From contig DAOULB010000051.1 of assembly GCA_034420695.1 (NCBI GenBank), positions 62,001-126,000 on the forward strand: a stretch of 64,000 nucleotides of DNA, read 5' to 3'. The notes under the pieces were generated by a model. It did not search any database and had not been told where the DNA came from. It was given only the letters and a program-made list of their open reading frames with translations. Positions 9,109 through 17,724 of the stretch are shown piece after piece (position 1 is the first letter of the stretch; every line of letters begins with the position of its first letter). The translations under genes were made by a program, and so were the position numbers. The stretch comes from Io17-Chloro-G2 sp034420695 (lineage in GTDB: Bacteria > Chloroflexota > Dehalococcoidia > Lucifugimonadales > UBA3495).

Positions 9109-9984
9109 CTAGTCCCCTGCCGGGGCGGCAGAGGCGCTGGCGGCAGGGGACGCAGCTGACTTGGCCCTGCGGCGATGTCCCTTCCGGTACAGATGGGTGT
9201 AGTCCTTGGAATAGAGGTGGGAAGTGGCGGGAACGCCATCCTTTTGGGCAGCGTCCTTGGTCAGGGACTCGTCCAAGGCGGGGCCGACCAAGATGAGGGC
9301 TTGGAGGTTTATCTTGGCTTCCCGGACCTTTCTGGCGATGTTGGAAAGGGCGCCACGGATAATTTTCTCTTCGGGCCAGCCCACACGGTAGACGACGGCC
9401 ACCGGGGTGTCCTTGGGGTAGCCAGCGGCGGTCAGTTCCCGGACGATGCGGGCCATGCGGGTGATACTTAGGAATATGACCAGGGAGCAGCCGTGGGCGG
9501 CCAGGTCGCGCAGTTGCTCGCCGGGAGGCAGGGAAATGCGGCCCTCGGCCCGGGTCATTATCACGGTCTGAGAGACCTCAGGCACGGTCAGTTCTGCCTT
9601 CAGTACGGCAGCGGCGGCGAAGGCCGCGCTTACGCCGGGGATGACTTCGTAGTCGACGCCTTCTTTTTCCAGGAGGCGCATCTGTTCGAAGGTGGCGCCG
9701 TAAATGGCCGGGTCACCGCTTTGGATCCGGGCGACGGTCTTACCCTCGGCCACGGCTTCGAGCATGACCTCCATAATCTGTTCCAAGGTAAGGGTCTTGC
9801 TGCCGTGAACTTCGGCGCCGGGCTTGGCGAATTCCACGATGGATGGATGCACCAGGGAGTCGGCGTAGATAATCACGTCGGAAGTCTCGATGATGCGCTT
9901 GGCCTTGAGAGTCAGCAACTCCGGGTCACCGGGGCCTCCCCCGATGATATAGACCTTACCTTTCGTACTTGTCGTACTTGTCAT
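9109..9984 (-). CDS. cbiF: Precorrin-4 / cobalt-precorrin-4 C11-methyltransferase
   Basis: SAM-dependent methyltransferase CbiF/CobM, which methylates C11 of cobalt-precorrin-4. Family motifs are KVYIIGGGPGDPELLTLKA at the N terminus, VARIQSGDPAIYGA near residue 85, VIPGVSAAFAAAA near residue 113 and PVAVVYRVGWPEEKII near residue 205. I chose the ATG at 9984 over an upstream TTG because it has an AAGGGG ribosome site five bases ahead. The protein has a 30-40 residue Lys/Arg/Ala-rich C-terminal tail after the catalytic domain, also seen on its neighbour CbiG. Confidence 0.92.
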   Translation of the reverse strand: MTSTTSTKGKVYIIGGGPGDPELLTLKAKRIIETSDVIIYADSLVHPSIVEFAKPGAEVHGSKTLTLEQIMEVMLEAVAEGKTVARIQSGDPAIYGATFEQMRLLEKEGVDYEVIPGVSAAFAAAAVLKAELTVPEVSQTVIMTRAEGRISLPPGEQLRDLAAHGCSLVIFLSITRMARIVRELTAAGYPKDTPVAVVYRVGWPEEKIIRGALSNIARKVREAKINLQALILVGPALDESLTKDAAQKDGVPATSHLYSKDYTHLYRKGHRRRAKSAASPAASASAAPAGD

Positions 9985-10014
9985 TACACCCCTTGAGGCC
10001 GCTGCATGCGGCAA

Positions 10015-10737
10015 TTACTTTCGGATGATCAACAGGGAGAAGTAGTCGAGGTCTTCGTCGGTGAGTTGGCGGAGGTCGTTGACCACCCGTTCCCGGGGGG
10101 TTGACGCCCGCCGCACGTAGATGCCCTTGCCGGCCAGTCCCAAGTTCTCCAAGTTGGCCAGGGCGGACAATAGAGTACGGTTGACCTTCATCAGGACAAT
10201 GGTGTCATAGTTGGCAATGGCCTCCCGCAGGTCGTCGATGCCGTACACGGCCGGCAGGATGGCCAGACGCTGCCCGTGGGTGACCAAGGGTATGGCGGCA
10301 CTGGCGGCCGCGGCCATCACAGAAGAGACGCCCGGGACGATTTCGACGGGAATTTCGGGGTGGGCGGTGGCGATGTCATGCAGAATGTAGGCGAAGGTGC
10401 TGTAGAGCATGGGGTCGCCCTCGGTGATGAAGGCAACGTCCTGGCCCTGCAGCAACCGCTGAGCGATGTCGTCGGCAGCCTTTCTCCATACGCCGGCGGC
10501 ACCTTCGGAGTCGTCGGTGGGGAAGGTCACCCGCATGGTCTCCTGACGTCCGGGGTCAAGGAACTCCCTGACGATTTCCAAAGCGTAGCTGTCGACGCTG
10601 GTCTCGGACTGGGGGGTGCAGATGACGGGAGTCTGTTGGAGTATGCGCAGGGCCTTGCGGGTGAGGAGTTCCGGGTCGCCGGGACCCACGCCCACGCCGT
10701 ACAGGCACCCAACCGTCCTGTTGCTGCTTGTTGTCAT
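10015..10737 (-). CDS. cbiL: Precorrin-2 / cobalt-factor II C20-methyltransferase
   Basis: SAM-dependent methyltransferase CbiL/CobI acting at C20 of cobalt-factor II or precorrin-2. The 240-residue protein has the family N terminus GCLYGVGVGPGDPELLTRKA, the VAFITEGDPMLYSTF motif near residue 99 and VEIVPGVSSVMAAAA near residue 129. It lies three bases after cbiT and 31 before the chosen cbiF start, inside the operon. Confidence 0.93.
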   Translation of the reverse strand: MTTSSNRTVGCLYGVGVGPGDPELLTRKALRILQQTPVICTPQSETSVDSYALEIVREFLDPGRQETMRVTFPTDDSEGAAGVWRKAADDIAQRLLQGQDVAFITEGDPMLYSTFAYILHDIATAHPEIPVEIVPGVSSVMAAAASAAIPLVTHGQRLAILPAVYGIDDLREAIANYDTIVLMKVNRTLLSALANLENLGLAGKGIYVRRASTPRERVVNDLRQLTDEDLDYFSLLIIRK

Positions 10738-10740
10738 TGG

Positions 10741-11370
10741 CTAGTCCTCCCGGCGTCCGGTGACTACGAACACCGGGTTCAGTGATTCCAATCTAACTGT
10801 GCCGTCGGCCATGTCCTTGCCACGGGCGGCATGGACCATGACCATTTCCGGGGATAAACCGAGTTCCCTTGCGCGATGGTAGGCCTGCTGGGCCCGCTCC
10901 AGGGCGGCTATGTTCAAGACGATGCGGCCGCGGGGCTTGAGCCGGAGGGCGGCTTGGTCCAAGATGTCGTTGAGCTTGCCGCCACTGCCCCCGATGAACA
11001 CAGCGTCGGGATCCTCCAAGCGGGGGAACACCTCCGGCGCTTCTCCGGGAACGACTTCTACGTTGCCAGCACTCAACCGGGCCACGTTGTTTTCCAGCAG
11101 GAGCAGGCTATCCGGGTCGCGTTCGATGGCCAGAACTCTTCCTTCTCTTGCAATCAGACCAGCTTCGATGGCAACGGAACCGGTGCCGGAGCCGACGTCC
11201 CAAACGAGGCTGTCGCGGCGCAGGCCCAAGGAGTGCAGGGCCACCGCCCTAACCTCTCTCTTGGTAATCTGGCCTCTCAAGGGACGGCGCTGCTGGAAGT
11301 CGTCGTCATGGAGGCCCAAGGCCGGGGTCTTCCCGAGGGAGCCGATTGACGGCTGGACTTCTCTAACCAT
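10741..11370 (-). CDS. cbiT: Cobalt-precorrin-6B/7 C15-methyltransferase (decarboxylating) CbiT
   Basis: CbiT methylates C15 and decarboxylates the C12 acetate; in many aerobic organisms it is the C-terminal half of CobL. Here it is a stand-alone 209-residue protein with no CbiE half. The Rossmann SAM motif is VWDVGSGTGSVAIEAG near residue 54, followed by ALERD-like acidic residues (VLAIERDPDS) and AVFIGGSGGKLNDIL near residue 122. The ATG at 11370 overlaps the end of cbiD by eight bases and fits the family N terminus better than an upstream start. Confidence 0.9.
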   Translation of the reverse strand: MVREVQPSIGSLGKTPALGLHDDDFQQRRPLRGQITKREVRAVALHSLGLRRDSLVWDVGSGTGSVAIEAGLIAREGRVLAIERDPDSLLLLENNVARLSAGNVEVVPGEAPEVFPRLEDPDAVFIGGSGGKLNDILDQAALRLKPRGRIVLNIAALERAQQAYHRARELGLSPEMVMVHAARGKDMADGTVRLESLNPVFVVTGRRED

Positions 11371-12610
11371 CGACAGAGACCTCGCCAGAATTGCGGCCAG
11401 AACTACCGCCAACAGCGCCAGATTTCTCCAGCAGAGGAATTCCTTCAGGCGAGGTGGATGCGTGGCCTAATAGGTTGCCTTCGAAGTCGAAGCACAAGGT
11501 GTCAACGATCAAGGCGCCGGCGTCGGCGCCCAGCAGCTTATGGCTTTCGTCGCAGACCATGCGGCACATCAGGGGAAAGACTTCGAGGATGCTGTTGGCT
11601 TGGGCAATCTCCTGGAAGTGCCGGGCGCTGCTGGCTTGACGGATTTCATCCTGCAATTCGGGCCCGGCGCCGCACTGTTCGGCCAGCGCAGCCAGGAAAG
11701 CGGTGTCAACCCGGTTGCCGGCGACGTGGGTGACGAAGTAGCCCATAGCCATCTTGGACAGCTTGCCGACCATGCCGACATGGGTGGCCCTCTTGACCTC
11801 GCGCTGCACGCACCGTTTCAGGGAAGGGCCGCTGAATATACCTGCTTCGATGTAGGCCATGTCGGGCAGGTCCAATAGCCTCTTGGCGAATGCCTCGCTC
11901 TGGGTCCCGGTGGACAGGACCAAGTGGGACATATGATTGGTTGCGGCCACGTCGATGGCCAAGTGAACGCTGGCCCGCCAGGCGGCGGTGGAGTAGGGCT
12001 GGACTATCCCGGTGCTCCCCAGGATGGAGATGCCGCCCAGCACCCCCAAGCGGGCGTTGGTGGTCTTCAGGGCGATTTCTTCCCCGCCGGGCACCGAGAT
12101 TTCCACGGTGAATCCCGTGGGGCTTTCGCCGTTGGCATTGGTTAGGTGGGCTTCGGCTGCTTCCTGAACCGACTGGGTGATCATGCGCCGGGGCACCCGG
12201 GTGACGGCGGGCAGGCCGACCTCGATGCCGGTCCCAGGGCGGGTGACGGTCCCTACGCCGGGGCCACCGGCGATCTGCACTCCCGGCTCGCCGCTTGGAG
12301 ACTGCCAGGCCGTGACGCAGATTTCGGCGCCGTGGGTAACGTCGGGGTCATCACCCCCGTCCTTTATCACTGAGCAGAGAACCCGGCCCGAGCTTTTGGC
12401 CGAGGGCTGTTCCGTCCACTGGCACCGGTGCACTTGGAAGGCAACGTCACGGCCCACAGGCAACCGAATGGTTACCTCGGAGACCGGCTGTCCTGAGAGC
12501 AGTGCGGTAACGGCTGCCTTTGCGGCAGCCGCGGAGCAGGAGCCGGTGGTGTAACCGGTCCGAAGGGACCTTCCTCTCACGGTCTGCTTACTGTAATCGC
12601 TTTCGGGCAT
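11363..12610 (-). CDS. cbiD: Cobalt-precorrin-5B C1-methyltransferase CbiD
   Basis: CbiD methylates C1 and is specific to the anaerobic cobalamin pathway. The 415-residue frame begins at the ATG at 12610; the longer frame upstream is not conserved. Hallmarks are LRTGYTTGSCSAAAAKAA near residue 17, VCSVIKDGGDDPDVTHG near residue 77 (key: KDGGDDPDVTxG), the LGGISILGSTGIVQPYS block near residue 190 and THVGMVGKLSKMAMG near residue 280. It overlaps cbiT by eight bases and is separated from the upstream cbiX by 368 bases, the only large gap in the cluster. Confidence 0.93.
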   Translation of the reverse strand: MPESDYSKQTVRGRSLRTGYTTGSCSAAAAKAAVTALLSGQPVSEVTIRLPVGRDVAFQVHRCQWTEQPSAKSSGRVLCSVIKDGGDDPDVTHGAEICVTAWQSPSGEPGVQIAGGPGVGTVTRPGTGIEVGLPAVTRVPRRMITQSVQEAAEAHLTNANGESPTGFTVEISVPGGEEIALKTTNARLGVLGGISILGSTGIVQPYSTAAWRASVHLAIDVAATNHMSHLVLSTGTQSEAFAKRLLDLPDMAYIEAGIFSGPSLKRCVQREVKRATHVGMVGKLSKMAMGYFVTHVAGNRVDTAFLAALAEQCGAGPELQDEIRQASSARHFQEIAQANSILEVFPLMCRMVCDESHKLLGADAGALIVDTLCFDFEGNLLGHASTSPEGIPLLEKSGAVGGSSGRNSGEVSVDG

Positions 12611-12978
12611 GGGAGTTATGGGAGCGATAGCCGGGCGTGGATGGGATGCCGGTCTGCACCACAGTTTAACACGGATTATGCGTGCATTGAGGCGGCTACT
12701 AACCCGCTCCCGCGGCATCGCCAGCGTATGAAGGTGACTTGGGATTCCCGGGATTCCTGCGCGATGCCGGAGCGCACCGGAATACGTGGCACTCGATGGG
12801 GCCTCCGACTTTGATGGCTTCTACCATTGAGGCACGAGAGGAAATGCGGGCTTGGTGGGAACGGAAAACGGCAGCAGAAGCGAGGGGAGAGTCCTTCAAC
12901 GAACCGCCGCCTTTCCTCAGCGATGGCAAAAAGGCCGGGGTGGGGGGCGAAGAGTAGAACAGTTCCTGTAGCGGCTAC
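12611..12978. other. Gap within cobalamin cluster; possible plus-strand micro-ORF, no riboswitch seen
   Basis: A 368-base gap between cbiX and cbiD. I looked on both strands for the conserved cobalamin-riboswitch B12 box and did not find a convincing one. A plus-strand open frame (ATG at 12814 to 12957, 47 residues, charged and Trp/Ala-rich) is antisense to the operon and resembles nothing I recognise; I do not call it a gene. The gap could hold an internal promoter for the cbiD part of the operon or the trace of a lost gene such as cbiE. Confidence 0.4.
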
Positions 12979-13887
12979 TTACCCGGAGGCGTCAGCCGAG
13001 GCCCAGGCTTGGCGGACCCTTTGAGCGGCAATCGAGATAACCCGGTTGTCGATGCCCAATGGCGGCGTCACGGTGATGGGCAGGCCAGGGTAGAGCTCTT
13101 CCAAGTGGTTGAGGCCGCCCAGGACGTTGCGACGCAGGATCATGCCGGGGAAGAAGATGTAGGGCACTACCACCATGCGGGAGACCCCGCGGCGATGCAT
13201 CAGTTCGGAGGCGGCGTCTTCCATAGTGGGGTCGCCGTAGTGGGACTGGGCCACGGCCACGGCGAAGCCCGGGCCCAGCCGGGCTTCCACCATTAGCCCC
13301 AGGTCGGCGAGCCAGCGGCAGTCGTCGTACTGGGACTTGGTCCCCGCTTTCACCAGCATCACGCCGGTGGGCCCGGAGGTTGCACCGGCCGGAGCCGGGG
13401 GCGGCATGGAAGCCAAGCGTTCCAGGACCAGTTCGGCCATTTCCGGCTCAGCTCCCAGGCCTTGAGCGAGGACGACTTGAAGACGGGGAGCGGCGGAGCG
13501 GGCTTCTTCCAGGATTTCGTCAAGTTCGAGGGTGGCGTGCTTCCCGTTGCCCAGCAAGAAGGGCAGCAGAACCGCCTTGCGGAGACCTTGATCTTGGAGC
13601 AATTCCAAGGCTTGGGGCGGGTGGGGCTCGATGAATTCCAAACAGGAGAGGATGACCCGAGCCTGTTGCTCCCCCAAATCGTCTTGGAGCAGGGAAGTGG
13701 CTTGCTGAAGCCCTTGAGGGGTGCTGGAGCAGCCGAGGCACCAAGACGGCGCGCTGCCGTTGTCGACCTTCCAGCAGCAGGAGCAGTCGGCGCGGCTGGA
13801 CCCCCTCTGGCTACCGTGGGCCAGCAGCACCACGCCCCATTGCCGGGAGGTTCCGGTGCTATTGGCAGGAAGGTCGTCTCTGGTCAT
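12979..13887 (-). CDS. cbiX: Sirohydrochlorin cobaltochelatase, CbiX type (two-domain)
   Basis: Inserts cobalt into sirohydrochlorin, the first committed step of the anaerobic cobalamin route. The 302-residue length equals two CbiX/CbiK-like half domains, so it is the long, internally duplicated form (CbiXL type) rather than the archaeal short form. Visible motifs are VVLLAHGSQRG near residue 18, LPFLLGNGKHATLELDEIL near residue 113 (metal-site GNGKHA) and the C-terminal half VVVPYIFFPGMILRRNV near residue 235. The ATG at 13887 overlaps the cbiC stop (ATGA), which decides the start. Confidence 0.87.
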   Translation of the reverse strand: MTRDDLPANSTGTSRQWGVVLLAHGSQRGSSRADCSCCWKVDNGSAPSWCLGCSSTPQGLQQATSLLQDDLGEQQARVILSCLEFIEPHPPQALELLQDQGLRKAVLLPFLLGNGKHATLELDEILEEARSAAPRLQVVLAQGLGAEPEMAELVLERLASMPPPAPAGATSGPTGVMLVKAGTKSQYDDCRWLADLGLMVEARLGPGFAVAVAQSHYGDPTMEDAASELMHRRGVSRMVVVPYIFFPGMILRRNVLGGLNHLEELYPGLPITVTPPLGIDNRVISIAAQRVRQAWASADASG

Positions 13888-14534
13888 GATGCGTCCAATT
13901 GAGCGGCCAGGATGAGAAGGGCGTTGATGGTTGCGGCGGCGGCGGAACTGCCGCCCCGGCGGCCTTGGACGGTGATATAAGGCAGGCCGCTGCGCTCCAG
14001 TTCCTCCTTGGATTCGGGGCAGGCGACGAAGCCCACGGGCATGCCCACTACCAGGGCGGGCTTGGGGCCGCCTTCCGCAGCGATGTCCAGCAGGGCCAGC
14101 AAGGCGGTGGGGGCGTTGCCGATGGCAGCAACCGAATTTTGCAGCAGCGGGGACAGTTCCCTGATGGCTGACACGGACCTGGTGGTGTTCTCCCGCTTGG
14201 CCCGGGCGGCGGTTCCAGGGGTGTCGATGCGGCAGTGGGTGACGGCGCCCTGCTGGCGGAGCAGAGCTTTGGAGATGCCTACTTCCACCATTCGCACGTC
14301 GGTCAACACCGGCGCGCCGGACCGCAGGGCGGACACGCCGGATTGCAGGGCTCCAGGGCTGAAGCGGACGCTGCGGGCGATGTCCGGGTCGCCTTCGGCC
14401 CGGACGATGCGGCGGACCACAGAGCGTTCGTCTTCGCTGAAGGGCAGGGACGGGGCCAGGCACTCCTCGACCATCTGGAGGCTCTTTTCGTCTATGTCAG
14501 CGGGGAGGAGGGCGTATTTATCGACTAAAGACAA
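13884..14534 (-). CDS. cbiC: Precorrin-8X / cobalt-precorrin-8 methylmutase
   Basis: CbiC/CobH moves a methyl group from C11 to C12 to give (cob)yrinate. The 216-residue protein shows VVRRIVRAEGDPDIARSVRFSPGA-type N-terminal helix (key RIVRAxGDPD near residue 45), VLTDVRMVEVGIS near residue 75, SVAAIGNAPTALLALL near residue 132 and VGMPVGFVACPESKEEL near residue 162. No ATG is available: a TTG at 14534 sits two codons after an in-frame stop. It is the first gene of the corrin operon and is coupled to cbiX. Confidence 0.92.
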   Translation of the reverse strand: MSLVDKYALLPADIDEKSLQMVEECLAPSLPFSEDERSVVRRIVRAEGDPDIARSVRFSPGALQSGVSALRSGAPVLTDVRMVEVGISKALLRQQGAVTHCRIDTPGTAARAKRENTTRSVSAIRELSPLLQNSVAAIGNAPTALLALLDIAAEGGPKPALVVGMPVGFVACPESKEELERSGLPYITVQGRRGGSSAAAATINALLILAAQLDAS

Positions 14535-14642
14535 AGCTCAGGCCTGTTCAAGCGGCAGCGGGAATATGGGGGAGTGTAGTTAGGACGGTGGGCGGTGTCA
14601 ACGGCGGGGGTTTGGGGTTTGTATCCCTATGGTGTTCGGAGG

Positions 14643-14864
14643 CTAGCCACCTGTTATTTCTACGCGAGTTACGTACACTTCGTCGTGCAAACGATCCTTG
14701 ACCTCCGCAGGTGAAGCCGTTTCAAAAAACAGCTCCAACGCCTCTTTCAAGTTGTTGCGGGCTTCGTCCACCGTATCACCCTGGCTGGCGATATCCAACT
14801 CGGGGCAGAGGGCTACATAGCCGTCTCCCTCCCTTTCTATGATTGCCGTCAACTGTCGGGCCAT
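14643..14864 (-). CDS. HicB-like antitoxin-family protein, orphan
   Basis: Small 73-residue protein with the HicB-like partial RNase H fold signature: GDGYVALCPELDIASQGDTVDEARNNLKEALELFFE, of which the key parts are the YVALCPELD strand, the SQGDTxxEAxxNLxEA helix start. In HicAB toxin-antitoxin pairs this protein binds and neutralises HicA. No HicA-sized frame with the expected basic residues and conserved histidine lies next to it: the downstream gap to cbiC is only 109 bases and the upstream gap 129 bases. Single-gene HicB homologues are common, so this is an orphan or a relic. A GGAG ribosome site precedes the ATG. Confidence 0.75.
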   Translation of the reverse strand: MARQLTAIIEREGDGYVALCPELDIASQGDTVDEARNNLKEALELFFETASPAEVKDRLHDEVYVTRVEITGG

Positions 14865-14993
14865 TGTTTTCTCCGAGGGTCGGGATGGGGCCCGTTTTTC
14901 CTAAAAACAGTGCTTCCTGACAACCGGGTTGGCCGGTGAGAACTGTATGGGTGGGTGTCAATTGAGAGACTACTTCAGCCGTGAGGAGCAGAA

Positions 14994-16085
14994 CTATCCA
15001 ATTTCGTTCGATTCTTGCATCGGGAACTGCTGGCCTTTGGCCTCCTCGTAGGCCTGCTTCACAAGGGCGAGGAACCGCGAATCGAACTCCTTAACATCTC
15101 TTTTCGGCCCGATTCTTCCCCCAACTGCCTCTTCCAAAAGATTGAGTGTTCTTGGTGCTAGCCTCTGCACTACAGTCCAGTACAGCGTCAAATATGGCGG
15201 TGCGTCGTTTGGGTAAACAACTTTTATGAGGCCCGAGCGTTGGGACGGCACTCGAAGCGACAAGCCGAATCCACTTGACCCGGTGGTTGTCAAGAGCCTG
15301 GCGTGATTCGACGCCTCAATGGATCTGGCCCACTCCAGGAGTTCCTTCAGGCGAGGTTGGTGTTCCTTGGATGCAGCAGGTATCGAATCTTCGAAATGGC
15401 CAGAGCCTTCGAAGGAAATTGTAGAACTAGTCCGGTGCCGTTTGGCCTCAGTATCCCGGTCGCGGACACGCACCAAATATTCTTCTGCCTCGGGTAGGGG
15501 AATGACCTGATCGACGTCTATGAGAACTTCCTCTTCGTGGCGATAGGCACGAAGGCGGACGCATCGAATGTCCAACCCGGCTTCGTTCAGCCATAACACG
15601 GAGGTCGTTATTTCCTTCGAAAAGTCCTCGGAAACAAGCAGGATTCTGGGGCGCGCCGTTTCAACTTGAGGTTCTTCGATGTCATCATCACCTGCCAGGA
15701 AGCTCCTGACGCGTTCTCCGGCATCTTCATCGATTCCGCGCGTCAACAGGTATTGGCTATGGGCGTCTATAATTTGTTGCAAGGTCATGTTGGCGGCCAT
15801 GGCGGCGTAGCGTATGGCCTGGAGTTCCATGTGTTCGCCGGTATTGCCGCGCTTGAGTTCAACGACGACCAGCCGGCCGTCTTCCCCGATGCCCAGCAGG
15901 TCAATGCTTCTGCCGCTTCCGGTCCAACTGTTGAACTCCTCGTCAACTACGAAAAGTCCGTGCTCGATGACTTCTGGTTGGTCCCGGAGAATTCGTTGGA
16001 GGTCCCTTCTCTCCAGAATGCCTTCTTCTCCGAGAGACGTGCTCGGAATCTCATCGAGACGGTTGTCTGACTTCATGTAAAGCAC
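14994..16085 (-). CDS. NucS/DUF91-like PD-(D/E)XK nuclease family protein
   Basis: Predicted nuclease-fold protein of 363 residues. The N-terminal 130 residues carry a PD-(D/E)XK core: D62 in SIDLLGIGEDG and E77-L-K79 in RLVVVELKRG, followed by a conserved helix MELQAIRYAAMAAN. This arrangement matches the DUF91/NucS C-terminal nuclease group, which act on mismatched or branched DNA or in restriction-like roles. The C-terminal half (residues 240-363) is unrelated to NucS and not recognised. The GTG start at 16085 has a GAGGA site. Base composition here looks lower in GC than the flanking cobalamin and alaS regions, as does the adjacent hicB, so the pair may be acquired. Confidence 0.6.
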   Translation of the reverse strand: MLYMKSDNRLDEIPSTSLGEEGILERRDLQRILRDQPEVIEHGLFVVDEEFNSWTGSGRSIDLLGIGEDGRLVVVELKRGNTGEHMELQAIRYAAMAANMTLQQIIDAHSQYLLTRGIDEDAGERVRSFLAGDDDIEEPQVETARPRILLVSEDFSKEITTSVLWLNEAGLDIRCVRLRAYRHEEEVLIDVDQVIPLPEAEEYLVRVRDRDTEAKRHRTSSTISFEGSGHFEDSIPAASKEHQPRLKELLEWARSIEASNHARLLTTTGSSGFGLSLRVPSQRSGLIKVVYPNDAPPYLTLYWTVVQRLAPRTLNLLEEAVGGRIGPKRDVKEFDSRFLALVKQAYEEAKGQQFPMQESNEIG

Positions 16086-16312
16086 GAGTTGTCCTCACTG
16101 ATGTGGGCTGGCTTTTGCCGGGCCCAACAGTCTCGGTCAGCGGGTAATATAGAACCAATGTTTAAACAGAAAACATGGGAAAGTCTATTATGTGCGGGAT
16201 GTTGCCGGGCGGCAATCCCGGGCTGTTCTGCGATCTTTCCATCCCGGCGATACAGTGCAACAGAGTTCAGACAGCCGGTACCTACCGATTTGTGAAGTGG
16301 TTCCGGTGGCGT

Positions 16313-17629
16313 TTATGAAGTGGCTCCGACCGCGGGTTGGGTTTGGGTGAGGAGGGCGCCGAGGTTGCGGACTTTGGGGTTCAGCAGGGCCGGGCCTAAG
16401 GCGAAGATGGTGATTCCAAGGCCGCCTATGGCGACGGCGAGGGGCGCACCGAGCACGGCGATGCTGGCCAAGCCTCCCAGCAGCATGCCCCCCAGGGGCT
16501 GGATGCTCCAAGTCATGCCGTAGAACCCCATCACCCGGCCTCGCACGGCGTCGGCCACCAGCATTTGAAGGGAACTCTGAATGGAAATGTTGACTGCGGA
16601 GGTGAAGGCGCCGATGCCAAAGAGGACTACCAGGGCCAAGTAATAGTAGCCCAGGAACTTGGAAGTGAGTCCGAAGGCTATGAGCGACAGGCCAAAGAGC
16701 AGCGCCCCGGCGATGATGAAGGGTCCCTTGGAGTTGACGTTGCCGCGGGAACCCAGCCAGATGGTGACAAGCAGGGAGCCGACGCCGCTGGCGCTGAGCA
16801 GGGTGCCGTATCCGCCGGCGCCCAGGTCCAAATGGTTTTGGGCGAAGGCCGGTATCATGAAGATGTAGGACATGCCCAGCAGGCTGTTGAAGAAGGTCAT
16901 GGTGATGAGGAAGGAGAAGATGGAATTCTTCCTGATGAAACCCAGACCCTCCATCAGGTCCTGGGCAGGGTTGCCCCGCCCGCCCCTGGGTATTGGGGGC
17001 ACCTGCAGCAACAGCATCACCACGGCCATAACAGCGAAACCGGCGGCGGCGACAAAGAAAGAGGTCTCGATGTTGGTGGCGGCGATGATAAAGCCGCCGA
17101 CAGCAGGGGAAACGATGCGGGTGCTGGACCATACAGAGGAGTTGAGGGCGACGGCGCTCATCATGACTTTGCGGTCGATGAGGTGGGGGTAGATGGCCTG
17201 ACGGGCCGGGGTGTCGAAGGCCTCCACGGCGCCGGCCAGGAAAACGATGACCATGATGTGCCATACTTCCACCACGCCAACCAGTTTCAGGAGGCCCAGC
17301 AAGGCTACCAGGCCGGCGTTGATGGCCTGAGTTGACATAACGAGCATGCGCTTGTTCAGCTTGTCGGCAAACACGCCGCCGAACAGGTTGAAGAATATGC
17401 CGGGGACGGCGTTGGCCAGGGCGGCGTAGCCAAGGTAGAGGGTAGAGCCGGTCAGCTCGTAAACGAACCAGGCTTGGGCGACTCTGAACATCTGGTAGCC
17501 GCTGACCGAGGCCAGCAGACTCAACCAGTAGTAGCGGTAGGAGGGATAGCGAAGGGCGGGCGGAATGAAGGACCTGGAAGACGGTCCCGGGACCCCGGAC
17601 GATGGGGTGGATTGAGCAGGTTGTTGCAA
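16313..17629 (-). CDS. MFS transporter (MFS_3 / EntS-like exporter)
   Basis: Integral membrane carrier of 438 residues with about 12 hydrophobic segments. The loop GGVFADKLNKRMLVMSTQ near residues 84-101 matches the GxxxDRxxRRxxL loop between TM2 and TM3 of major facilitator proteins, and AVRGRVMGFYGMTW near residue 365 is typical of the MFS_3 group that includes the enterobactin exporter EntS and macrolide exporters. Start is a TTG at 17629, the first possible codon after an in-frame stop. Cargo is unknown; no siderophore genes are nearby. The last 20 residues are unstructured. Confidence 0.82.
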   Translation of the reverse strand: MQQPAQSTPSSGVPGPSSRSFIPPALRYPSYRYYWLSLLASVSGYQMFRVAQAWFVYELTGSTLYLGYAALANAVPGIFFNLFGGVFADKLNKRMLVMSTQAINAGLVALLGLLKLVGVVEVWHIMVIVFLAGAVEAFDTPARQAIYPHLIDRKVMMSAVALNSSVWSSTRIVSPAVGGFIIAATNIETSFFVAAAGFAVMAVVMLLLQVPPIPRGGRGNPAQDLMEGLGFIRKNSIFSFLITMTFFNSLLGMSYIFMIPAFAQNHLDLGAGGYGTLLSASGVGSLLVTIWLGSRGNVNSKGPFIIAGALLFGLSLIAFGLTSKFLGYYYLALVVLFGIGAFTSAVNISIQSSLQMLVADAVRGRVMGFYGMTWSIQPLGGMLLGGLASIAVLGAPLAVAIGGLGITIFALGPALLNPKVRNLGALLTQTQPAVGATS

Positions 17630-17724
17630 AAAGAGCCTTTAAGGGGGGTGGCGCCAGTGAGGAGGCAGCAAGAGCCCAGCCTTGGACTTTGGAATGCGGG
17701 TGTCTGAAATCTCCGGGGACCGGT

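Noticed and set aside
10318..10712. Extra short frames inside cbiL
   Set aside because: Shadows of the methyltransferase gene in other frames.
12611..12978. Cobalamin riboswitch before cbiD
   Set aside because: I could not find a convincing B12 box or the flanking helices on the minus strand.
12979..14463. 494-codon minus-strand frame as one cobalamin fusion gene
   Set aside because: Only the part from the ATG at 13887 (CbiX) is real; the upstream part is out of frame with cbiC, which is intact on its own.
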